Origin: Planctomycetaceae bacterium
GTDB taxonomy: Bacteria; Planctomycetota; Planctomycetia; Isosphaerales; Isosphaeraceae
DNA: 7,885 bases
Assembly: GCA_019232645.1 (NCBI GenBank)
Contig: JAFANO010000554.1
Span: 1-7,885 of the forward strand
Reading direction: 5' to 3'
Part shown: positions 1-6,083 of the stretch, in pieces
Layout: each line of letters opens with the position of its first letter
Position numbering within the stretch: the stretch's first letter is position 1
The notes under the pieces: model-generated
What the model was told of the DNA's origin: nothing
Seen by the model: only the letters and a program-made list of their open reading frames with translations
The model's database searches: none
Program-made: the position numbers and the translations under genes

Positions 1-2564
1 CGGTTGGCGACCTCCTGGAGGCTGGCCAGGGTGATCTCCTTGGTCCGCTCGTCCATGTCGGTGCGGGCCTCGACCTGCTTGACCTGGTCGTCGAGCCGCT
101 TCTGGGCCGCCTTGAGCTCGTCCTTGGCGGCGTCCTCGGCGGCCTTCGTCTCCTGGTTGCGCCGGTCGATGAACTCCCGCGACTCGGCCTCGATTCGCTC
201 GAGCGTCCGGTGCCAGAGCCGTCGCTTGCGGAGGGCGACGAACGCGTCGTCGCCGGCCAGCACGTCGACGCAGTTGAGCACGAAGGTCACGTTGTCGAAG
301 TCGAGGTTCTCAACCTTCTGCCGGCGGAGCTCGAAGAACTCCTCGGAGATCAGGTCGAGGTCGGCGATGGCGATGGCGTGGATCTCGGCCGGCTTGGCGG
401 CGGCTTTCTTCTCCGCCTCTTTCTCCTTGGCCTGGTCCTTCTCCTTCTCTTGATCCTTGCCCTTCTCCGGCGCCGAGGCGGGCCGGCCCTGGACCCGGGC
501 GGCGAGCGTGTAGGCCTTGCCGGTCTGGAACCGCATGGGGTTGCGGTTGAGGCCGATGTTGCCGAGGAAGCCCGGCTGGGTGATCTCGCTCCAGGCCACC
601 GTGCCGCCGTACCTGTTGGTGCGCAGCAGCGGCGTGAACTCGGGGCCGGGCCCGCCCCGCGACTGGAGCATGCCCGGGAAGAGCATGACCAGCTCTTGCA
701 GGCCCTTGGTGGCGACCTGTTCGGAGTTGAAGGCGTCCTCGGCGCTGGTGCGGCTCACGAAGACGAACTCGGGCGGCAGGTCGGGGCGCTTCTGGAGCGG
801 GTTGTACGGATTCCAGACGATCTCGCTCGTCGGCCATTCGATGCCGAGCAGCTCGAGCAGCGGGCGGAGGTCCCCCTTGGGCTCGGGGGGCGGGCCGCCG
901 CCGAACGGCCCGCCGGCGGGCATCCGGGGCACCTCGGGCGCGATCTGGATGTTCTCGTAGGGCAGCGGGTCGAGGAACAGGAGCGTCGGGCCACCCTGGC
1001 GCACGTACGCCGTGAGGTTCTCGATCTGCTTCTGCGTCAGCGACGACGGCTGCGCCACGAGGAGCACGTCGAGGTCGGACGGCACCGGTGAATCGGGCGC
1101 GACCGAGCTGACGTCGTACTGCTTCTTGAGCTCGGTGACGATCGACCACTCGGGGTTCTGGTTGAAGGTCCGCATGTCGAACCCGCCCATCAGCTTGGCG
1201 TCGGTGTTCAGGATGCCGACCTTCTTCCGGCCGGTCCGCGAGACGACGCGGAGCGAGCGGGTCAGCTCGTACTCGACGGGCAGGCCGCGGTCGAAGAACG
1301 GGATGACGACCTCCTCCAGGCCCGAGGTGCAGGCGACCCCCAGGATGATCTCGGAGAGCGACTGCCGCGCCTCGTCCGAGGTCAAGACGCGTCGGGGCGC
1401 GATCCCGAACCGCTTCTCGGCGTCCCGCGCCGCGGGCGAGTAGAGCTCGGCCTCGACCAGGTTCAGGCGGACCCGGTCGCCCCCCCACGCGGCGTATTCC
1501 TTCAGCAGGCCGATCAGGTCGTCGCGGGTCTCGACGTACTCGCGGGGCACCTCGGGGCTGTAATACGCCTGGATGAAGACCGGCCGATCCTTGGGGATCT
1601 GGCGGATGGCGGCGATCGTCTCGCTCGAGAGCGTGTGGACCCGCTCGGCGCTGATGTCCCAGCGCAGGCCCAGGCGGCCGACCAGGACGTTGAGGCTCGC
1701 CAGGGCCACGATGACCGACGCGACGCGGACCAGCGAGTACACCCAGAGCCCCCTGCTCCGCTCGCCGCCGGCCCAGTGCCGCCGGCCGAGGAGCACCATG
1801 TTCACGTAGAGCATCCCGGCCGCCAGCGACACGAAGTAGAACAGCCCGGAGAGGGTCACCACCCCCGTCCCGAAGTCCTGGAACTGCGCGGGGATCGACA
1901 GGTCCTCGAACTGCCGCCGCGCCGCCTGGCCCAGGGGCGAGCCGATCGGCCCGAGGAAGATCGGCACGGCCGAGAACAGCGCCCCCAGGATGAACGCCAC
2001 CGTCGCGTTCGACGACAGCAGCGACGCCACCATCCCGACGGCGATCAAGAGGACCCCCATCAGCCAGTAGCCGAGATAGGTCGCGAACATCACCCCCGGG
2101 TCGGGCGAGCCCAGCCAGAGGAGGATCGCCCAGTGGCTCAGCGAGAACACCAGCGCCACCGTGTAGATCCCCAGCGCCGCCAGGTACTTGCCCAGGACCA
2201 CGTCCACGTCGTGCGCCGGCAGGGTGAAGAGCAATTCATCGGTCCCGAACCGGCGCTCCTCGGCCCACGAGGTCATCGTGATCGCCGGGATGAAGAACAG
2301 CAGCAGGTAGGGCATCCACTCGTTCAGCGATGCGAGGTTCGCCAGGTTGTTGGCGAAGAAGATCGGCTGCCAGAACGCCGCCCACGAGCTGACGAAGACG
2401 AACAGCGTGATGAAGACGTAGCCCGCCGGGTTGCTGAAGTAGCTGAAGAAGTTCCGCTTGAACACCGTCGCGATGACGCCCGGGCGGAACGGCAGCGCGC
2501 GGCCCTCGCCGGCGGACGTCCCCCTGCGGGCCGGGCTGGTCGATTTCTCTTGGAGAGTGGTCAC
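1..2564 (-). CDS. GldF-GldG fusion: ABC-2 permease fused to auxiliary domain (partial)
   Basis: One uninterrupted frame runs from a GTG at 2564-2562 off the left edge, giving at least 854 residues and no stop. Residues about 30-260 look like a GldF-type ABC-2 permease. There is an amphipathic start with FKRNFFSYFSNPAGYVF, about six hydrophobic segments, and the family-typical EERRFGTDELLFTLP at about 102-116. A further membrane segment at about 273-298 leads into RWDISAERVHTLS (from 301), the usual opening of GldG/ABC_transp_aux extracytoplasmic domains. The GldG-like part continues to the edge, with a Gly/Pro-rich loop near 550-567, a Lys/Glu-rich run near 697-725, a NVTFVLNCVDVLAGDDAFVALRKRR-like block near 757-783 (shown only to locate it) and a long charged helix after that. 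A final C-terminal membrane helix, expected for GldG, would lie beyond the window. The GTG start is chosen because GAGGG lies 9 nt upstream and the frame has a stop at 2598-2600. It is the second gene of the operon, 99 nt after the ATPase. Substrate unknown; a role in gliding is not implied. Confidence 0.88.
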   Translation of the reverse strand, partial: MTTLQEKSTSPARRGTSAGEGRALPFRPGVIATVFKRNFFSYFSNPAGYVFITLFVFVSSWAAFWQPIFFANNLANLASLNEWMPYLLLFFIPAITMTSWAEERRFGTDELLFTLPAHDVDVVLGKYLAALGIYTVALVFSLSHWAILLWLGSPDPGVMFATYLGYWLMGVLLIAVGMVASLLSSNATVAFILGALFSAVPIFLGPIGSPLGQAARRQFEDLSIPAQFQDFGTGVVTLSGLFYFVSLAAGMLYVNMVLLGRRHWAGGERSRGLWVYSLVRVASVIVALASLNVLVGRLGLRWDISAERVHTLSSETIAAIRQIPKDRPVFIQAYYSPEVPREYVETRDDLIGLLKEYAAWGGDRVRLNLVEAELYSPAARDAEKRFGIAPRRVLTSDEARQSLSEIILGVACTSGLEEVVIPFFDRGLPVEYELTRSLRVVSRTGRKKVGILNTDAKLMGGFDMRTFNQNPEWSIVTELKKQYDVSSVAPDSPVPSDLDVLLVAQPSSLTQKQIENLTAYVRQGGPTLLFLDPLPYENIQIAPEVPRMPAGGPFGGGPPPEPKGDLRPLLELLGIEWPTSEIVWNPYNPLQKRPDLPPEFVFVSRTSAEDAFNSEQVATKGLQELVMLFPGMLQSRGGPGPEFTPLLRTNRYGGTVAWSEITQPGFLGNIGLNRNPMRFQTGKAYTLAARVQGRPASAPEKGKDQEKEKDQAKEKEAEKKAAAKPAEIHAIAIADLDLISEEFFELRRQKVENLDFDNVTFVLNCVDVLAGDDAFVALRKRRLWHRTLERIEAESREFIDRRNQETKAAEDAAKDELKAAQKRLDDQVKQVEARTDMDERTKEITLASLQEVAN

Positions 2565-2573
2565 CTTGACAAT

Positions 2574-2578
2574 CCCTC
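2574..2578 (-). promoter_or_regulatory. Ribosome binding site for the GTG start of the fused permease
   Basis: GAGGG on the minus strand lies 9 nt before the GTG at 2564. It supports the GTG start, since no ATG lies between the upstream in-frame stop (2598-2600) and this codon. Confidence 0.6.
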
Positions 2579-2663
2579 GGTGCGGGTATTGCGTGCGTTA
2601 CCCATGTCTTACGGGGCGCGTCCGCGTGCCGATCTCCCGGCCCCGTGGACCCCGCGCAGCGAC

Positions 2664-3392
2664 TCAAACGGGCTGTTCCGTCAGGCGATGGAACTGGTCT
2701 TCGAGCGACCGGCCCTCGGCCCGGAGCTCGGCGGGCGGGCCGTCGAAGACGATCTTGCCGTCGTGGATGAACAGGACACGGTCGGCGACGGGCTCGACCT
2801 CCTGGAGGATGTGGGTCGAGACCATGACCGTCTTGGACTTGCCCAGCTCGCGGATCAGCTTGCGGACGCCCCGGATCTGATTCGGGTCGAGGCCGCTGGT
2901 CGGCTCGTCCATGATCAGGACCTCGGGGTCGTGCAAGAGCGCCTGCGCCATCGAGACCCGCTGGCGGTAGCCCTTCGACAGCTTGCCGATCGGCTTGTAC
3001 GCGACCGACTCGAGCGCGCACTGACCCAGGACGGCGTCGATCCGGCCCCGCAGCGCGCCGCCGGCGAGCCCGCGGGCCTCGCCGAAGAACTGGAGCAGGC
3101 CGTGCGGGGTCATGTCGGGATAGAGGGGGCCGTTCTCGGGGAGGTAGCCCAGGTGCCGCGCCGCCTCGATCCGGTCGGCCTGGACGTCGATGCCGGCGAT
3201 CCGCGCGGTGCCATGGGTCGGGGCGATGAACCCGGTCAAGAGCCGCATCGTGGTCGTCTTGCCCGCCCCGTTGGGACCCAGGAAGGCCACGACCTGACCG
3301 CGCGGGATCGAGAAGGTCACGTCGCGGACCGCCATGAATTTTCCGAACTGCTTGCTCAGCCCTCGGGCCTCGATCATCACGGGCGTGGACAT
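2664..3392 (-). CDS. GldA-like ABC transporter ATP-binding protein
   Basis: A 242-residue ATPase, the usual length for a stand-alone ABC-2 exporter ATPase, that should power the permease encoded next to it. All core motifs are present: Walker A GPNGAGKTT (39-47), the signature LSKGYRQR (138-145), Walker B VLIMDEPTSGLD (158-169) and the switch histidine in VSTHIL (H194). The Q-loop position reads YLPENGPLYPDMT (83-95), with Glu instead of the common Gln. This form is familiar in GldA-type and related ABC-2 ATPases, so it supports the assignment rather than suggesting a defect. The frame is open further upstream, but the start at ATG 3392 is preferred because GAGGA lies 10 nt before it and the upstream translation is Arg-rich and unlike the family. 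Its stop is 99 nt before the GTG of the permease fusion, so the two probably share a transcript. The transported substrate cannot be read from the sequence. Confidence 0.93.
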   Translation of the reverse strand: MSTPVMIEARGLSKQFGKFMAVRDVTFSIPRGQVVAFLGPNGAGKTTTMRLLTGFIAPTHGTARIAGIDVQADRIEAARHLGYLPENGPLYPDMTPHGLLQFFGEARGLAGGALRGRIDAVLGQCALESVAYKPIGKLSKGYRQRVSMAQALLHDPEVLIMDEPTSGLDPNQIRGVRKLIRELGKSKTVMVSTHILQEVEPVADRVLFIHDGKIVFDGPPAELRAEGRSLEDQFHRLTEQPV

Positions 3393-3402
3393 GCCATCGA
3401 TA

Positions 3403-3407
3403 TCCTC
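3403..3407 (-). promoter_or_regulatory. Ribosome binding site for the ATPase gene
   Basis: GAGGA on the minus strand, 10 nt before the ATG at 3392. It is the reason for choosing this start over the longer open frame that begins near 3680. Confidence 0.6.
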
Positions 3408-3497
3408 ATCATTCCCTCGGTGAGTGCGCTCCCTCGTCGGTCCCCGGGCTCCGAAGGTCAGGGGGCCGTCGTCACGACCGGAACGCCTTTTGCGACT

Positions 3498-3531
3498 CCT
3501 CGATCCCTCCCGGATCGAGGCGCGCTCGATC
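3498..3531 (-). promoter_or_regulatory. Two mutually exclusive hairpins in the ABC operon leader
   Basis: Three copies of the same short arm lie in a row. Arms 3498-3506 (cctcgatcc) and 3512-3520 (ggatcgagg) form a perfect 9-bp stem with a 5-nt loop. Segment 3513-3519 (gatcgag) can instead pair with 3525-3531 (ctcgatc) in a perfect 7-bp stem with a 5-nt loop. The middle arm can only be in one stem at a time. No U-tract follows, so this is not a standard terminator. Function is inferred only. Confidence 0.4.
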
Positions 3532-3536
3532 GTCTC

Positions 3537-3565
3537 ATTATGCGCAGGCGTGAAACCCGATGCAA
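3537..3565 (-). promoter_or_regulatory. Candidate sigma-70-like promoter for the ABC operon
   Basis: On the minus strand TTGCAT (3565-3560) and CATAAT (3542-3537) are separated by exactly 17 nt. The -10 element matches 5 of 6 consensus bases and the -35 only 3 of 6. Transcription would start near 3530, giving a leader of roughly 140 nt before the ATPase start. Planctomycete promoters are poorly defined, so this is a suggestion. Confidence 0.3.
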
Positions 3566-4187
3566 CCATCAGGACCGACGGGGCAGGGCCGCAGGGCCGT
3601 TTCCTTGTGAGATTAAATTGACGCGATCTCCAGCGACTTATCCGGAGGGCACACGTCCCGCCGCGTCGCGGCCGTCGCATCTTTGCGGCCCAAGCATTGA
3701 AACACGACGATGGGGATGGTTCTCCGGATGGCGATCACCTCCGGCGCCGATCCGTTCTGGAGCGCGCCGGCATCCTCTCCGAGCGTCCCGTCGCGCACGC
3801 CGAGCCGGCCGTTCTCGTTCCCCCAGAGGTCGCGGATCCGTCCCAGTTCCGTTGGGTGGGCACCACCCAACATCCACGATTAATTATGGTGGGCGGCGAC
3901 CACCCTACGACTCCTTGTGGTCGTCGGTCTTGGCATCCACCCGCAGTGGACCCAGGACGGCTCGAACGTCGGAGGCAGAGGCGGCCACCACGTGGGGATG
4001 GTGGGAGTACCGCGTACGCGCGCTGCTCTCAAGGTGCCGAAAGGGGCGCGCTCGTTCTGCGGCGATTTCGGCACGAGGTCGCCGTCCGCACCACCGCGTG
4101 ACATCGGGCTCGGCGGCCAGGACGGCCCTTCTCGACAGGTGCCTTGGCATCGCGTGCGGTCGGCTCGGCCGGCCGGTCCGCCAGCGG
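3566..4187. other. Gene-poor stretch upstream of the ABC operon
   Basis: No recognisable gene. The longest frame that looks coding is an 86-codon minus-strand frame (3873-3613) containing LWGNENGRLGVRDGTLGED. It has mostly G or C at third positions but no Shine-Dalgarno sequence and no family I recognise. The plus strand is also open across most of the stretch, as expected at this GC content. A hairpin-rich patch lies at 3851-3910. Confidence 0.5.
3851..3871. repeat. Perfect 9-bp palindromic hairpin
   Basis: gttgggtgg (3851-3859) and ccacccaac (3863-3871) form a perfect 9-bp stem around a 3-nt loop. A second, weaker inverted pair (ggtgg ... ccacc) follows within 40 nt at about 3888-3905, in a short AT-richer setting (attaattatgg). 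It could be a bidirectional terminator without a U-tract, or a dispersed palindromic repeat. Confidence 0.5.
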
Positions 4188-4208
4188 ATTGGGTTCGGTC
4201 GGTGCGAA
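4188..4208. repeat. Dispersed repeat, copy 1
   Basis: attgggttcggtcggtgcgaa, differing at one base from copy 3. On the minus strand it reads FAPTEPN. It ends at the left duplicated heptamer of the MITE-like element. Confidence 0.6.
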
Positions 4209-4216
4209 CACTAAGG

Positions 4217-4240
4217 GCTTGCGCAGAAATAACCTTTACA
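4217..4240 (+). repeat. Left terminal inverted repeat of the MITE-like element
   Basis: Exact reverse complement of 4313-4336 over 24 bp. It contains the AT-richer block gaaataacctttaca. Confidence 0.85.
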
Positions 4241-4312
4241 CATTGACTCCAGCGTATGCGTTCCTGCTCGGCGACGGAAGTATCATCTTCGATGTCGAGC
4301 CCTTGCGGGAAT

Positions 4313-4336
4313 TGTAAAGGTTATTTCTGCGCAAGC
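4313..4336 (-). repeat. Right terminal inverted repeat of the MITE-like element
   Basis: Exact reverse complement of 4217-4240. A TAA stop for a short plus-strand frame inside the element falls in this repeat at 4315-4317. Confidence 0.85.
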
Positions 4337-4355
4337 ACTAAGACTTCACGGAAGA

Positions 4356-4390
4356 GACTTGCGCCTCGGCATTGGCTTCGGTCGGCGCAA
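4356..4390. repeat. Dispersed repeat, copy 2 (extended)
   Basis: Begins gacttgcgcctcggcattgg and aligns over 35 nt with copy 3 at 4602-4637, with four substitutions and a one-base gap. On the minus strand the core reads IAPTEANAEAQ. It lies just right of the MITE-like element. Confidence 0.6.
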
Positions 4391-4601
4391 TTGCTTCGGC
4401 CGCCGGGGGGCCCAGCTTGGGGCCCTCGACGCGGCGCAGCGACGGTGGCCCAAGCTGAACCTCCCTCGGCGCGGCGGGCCACGCCACCGACCCGACCGCC
4501 GCGATGGGGGATGCGATCGGCGCCGGATCCGCCGTCGTGGCCCGGATGTCCACCGCGGTATTGGGTCCGCTTGTTGCCACCCCATCCGCCGTCGTGAACA
4601 G
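4391..4601. other. No gene recognised between repeat copies 2 and 3
   Basis: Ala/Pro-rich translations occur in several frames, none of which resembles a known family. A diverged relative of the repeat core (attgggtccgcttgttgcc) is visible near 4560-4578. The minus-strand frame covering this stretch (4988-4338) ends at a TAG inside the duplicated heptamer of the MITE-like element and could be a decayed gene, but nothing confirms it. Confidence 0.35.
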
Positions 4602-4637
4602 GACTTGTGCCTTGACATTGGGTTCGGTCGGCGCGAA
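4602..4637. repeat. Dispersed repeat, copy 3 (extended)
   Basis: Core attgggttcggtcggcgcgaa at 4617-4637, preceded by gacttgtgccttgac, which it shares with copy 2. On the minus strand it reads FAPTEPNVKAQ. Confidence 0.6.
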
Positions 4638-4651
4638 CGGGTCGGCTTCGA

Positions 4652-4672
4652 CATCGGGTTCGGTCGGCGCCA
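4652..4672. repeat. Dispersed repeat, copy 4
   Basis: Core atcgggttcggtcggcgcca, 14 nt after copy 3. On the minus strand it reads VAPTEPDVEAD, so copies 3 and 4 form a near-tandem pair in the same frame. Confidence 0.55.
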
Positions 4673-6052
4673 CCACTGCGGCCGAATGAGCCGGCCCGCC
4701 GGCTTGCCGAAAGGCCCGAACCTCGACACGTCCGTCGTCCTGGACGCGGCGGACCCCTGTAGGGGCGCTGGGTGGTGGAGACGTCTCCGTCTCGCCCCGG
4801 AACTCCCCGACCCGACCCTGTTCCGCCGTGGGTGCCACTCCTCGACCTCCTCGATCGCTAGGGAGGGCCGCGGCGGGGAAAGTCCCGGCGTCACAACGCC
4901 CCCGAGTCACCCTCCATAATCTGCCGGAATCCCGAGACGCCGCAAGGCCCCCGAACTGATGATCGATCGAGGGGGCCAGGAGAGACATGGGCGCGGCGCT
5001 CGAGGATGCCGCCCCCGAGCCGCGCGCCCACGTTGGGCCTGTGCGGGACCATCCGGCGGAATCCGTCCGGCATCCGACGGTCGAGTGCGCGCCGTGCCCG
5101 ATCTGAGCTTCATCCGAGATGCCAATGAACTGAGGTGGTTCGCCTCAGGGGTATCATCGGGCCAACGCCTCGAGCGATCCTCGGATTCTCCGTGGGGTGC
5201 GCACGGCGCGTGAAGTGCGCCCCTGGGATTGGACCAGTACGATAGTCAATACTGGCATGCTTAGCGAAAGCTCATCGGACGCCGAGGCCCCGGCAAGTCG
5301 ATTGGAAGTCCGGCCTTCCGCCCGGACCCACCCCGGTGGTTCGAATCGGTCCGTCGGGCCGACTCCCCACCGCGCGAAGGAGCCACCCTGGCGAAGCCAT
5401 CGACCTCCGTCGCCCTGGCGATGCCGCCTTCGGGGCCCTCCTCAGGATGGCAGGCCGCGGCCGGACGGCCCGCCGGAGCGGGCCTCGTCTCCGTCGAGCG
5501 ACGAGCGGGCGACGCCCCGGCCGGCAGGACCACGTCCGGGACTGCTCCCGGGGCCGGGCTCTCCCGGCCGCGGGTCACGAATCCGCGGAGGTATGCGTCC
5601 CGTCCAACCCCCTCTACGTCGGCTCTCGCTCTGAGACCCTGGCGAGCATACCATAACCAGAGCCCTCAAGCGGTCCAATCCCAGGGGTGCATCTCATTCA
5701 ATGACCGCTACCCCTTGGAAGGGTACCGGCAGTTGGCGGGTCGGGAGGAGGAGATCTGGGCCGAGCGGAAGCGGAGACTGGCGGAGGCAGAGGCGCGGCG
5801 CCGGGCCGCGCGGGCCGCCGGCGACCGCGAGTGCGCCGCCGCGGCCGTGAATTGCCCGAGGGCCGTGGCCCGGAGTAGACTGGAGAGACTTGGGCGTAGG
5901 ATCGGGCAACGCGGGGACGCGATCCGAGCGCCGACCCAGGGGCCAAGACCGGGGTGGGCGGCACGATGCCGCCCCTCGGCATCCCGGGATCGGCCGGAAA
6001 GCGATAAATCCATTTACAGTTCTTTGCATCACCGGCCAGCTTGGCGAGCAAG
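4673..6052. other. Gene-poor region between the repeats and the IS element
   Basis: No recognisable gene in about 1.4 kb. Many overlapping frames on both strands are open but give Arg/Pro/Gly-rich translations typical of chance frames at high GC. Small inverted repeats occur at 5130-5148 (ctgagg ... cctcag) and 5234-5255 (ccagta ... tactgg). The most protein-like piece is in the plus frame from about 5697 to 5850, which includes RYPLEGYRQLAGREEEIWAE followed by a charged Ala/Arg/Glu helix. It has no convincing start and may be a gene remnant. Confidence 0.45.
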
Positions 6053-6061
6053 GTCGTTCTT
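6053..6061. repeat. Left 9-bp target-site duplication of the IS4-like element
   Basis: gtcgttctt, directly abutting the left inverted repeat and identical to 7541-7549. Confidence 0.9.
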
Positions 6062-6075
6062 CCAGCCCTTTGGAG
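6062..6075 (+). repeat. Left inverted repeat of the IS4-like element
   Basis: ccagccctttggag. Its last four bases (GGAG) also serve as a likely Shine-Dalgarno sequence, 8 nt before the transposase ATG at 6084. Confidence 0.88.
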
Positions 6076-6083
6076 TCGTCCGC

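Larger units (their letters stand above)
4209..4342. mobile_element. MITE-like element with 7-bp flanking duplication
   Basis: The 120-bp core is 4216-4335, flanked by an exact direct repeat cactaag at 4209-4215 and 4336-4342, which is the expected mark of a transposition event. Perfect 24-bp terminal inverted repeats lie at 4217-4240 and 4313-4336; they begin gcttgcgcagaaataacc. Because base 4336 can belong either to the inverted repeat or to the duplication, the exact ends are uncertain by one base. There is no room for a transposase, so it would depend on one supplied elsewhere. Its ends do not resemble those of the IS4-like element in this window, so that IS is not its partner. The core is richer in A and T than its surroundings. 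Confidence 0.78.

Noticed and set aside
310..1488. 392-codon minus-strand open frame
   Set aside because: It is an out-of-frame shadow of the fused permease gene, with an Arg/Pro-rich translation. The real frame reads recognisable GldG-type sequence through the same bases.
2561..2605. 14-codon minus-strand frame (ATG 2605) whose TGA overlaps the permease GTG as GTGA
   Set aside because: The overlap looks like translational coupling, but the frame has no ribosome binding site and is short enough to be chance.
1635..4214. 859-codon plus-strand open frame
   Set aside because: It lies antisense to the ABC operon and continues through the gene-poor region. The translation is Arg/His/Asp-rich with no family features, and it mirrors the real coding frame, as expected at high GC.
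4987..5106. 39-codon plus-strand frame starting MGAALEDAAPEP
   Set aside because: A purine-rich AGGAGA precedes the ATG, but at only about 3 nt spacing. The peptide has no recognisable feature, and other frames are open here.
5234..5255. ccagta ... tactgg inverted repeat, operator-like
   Set aside because: Six-base arms with a 10-nt spacer arise by chance in kilobases of sequence, and no gene start lies nearby.
5336..5348. ggttcgaatc, resembling a tRNA T-loop
   Set aside because: Flanking bases do not form the 5-bp T-stem, and no acceptor stem, anticodon arm or D-arm can be built around it on either strand.
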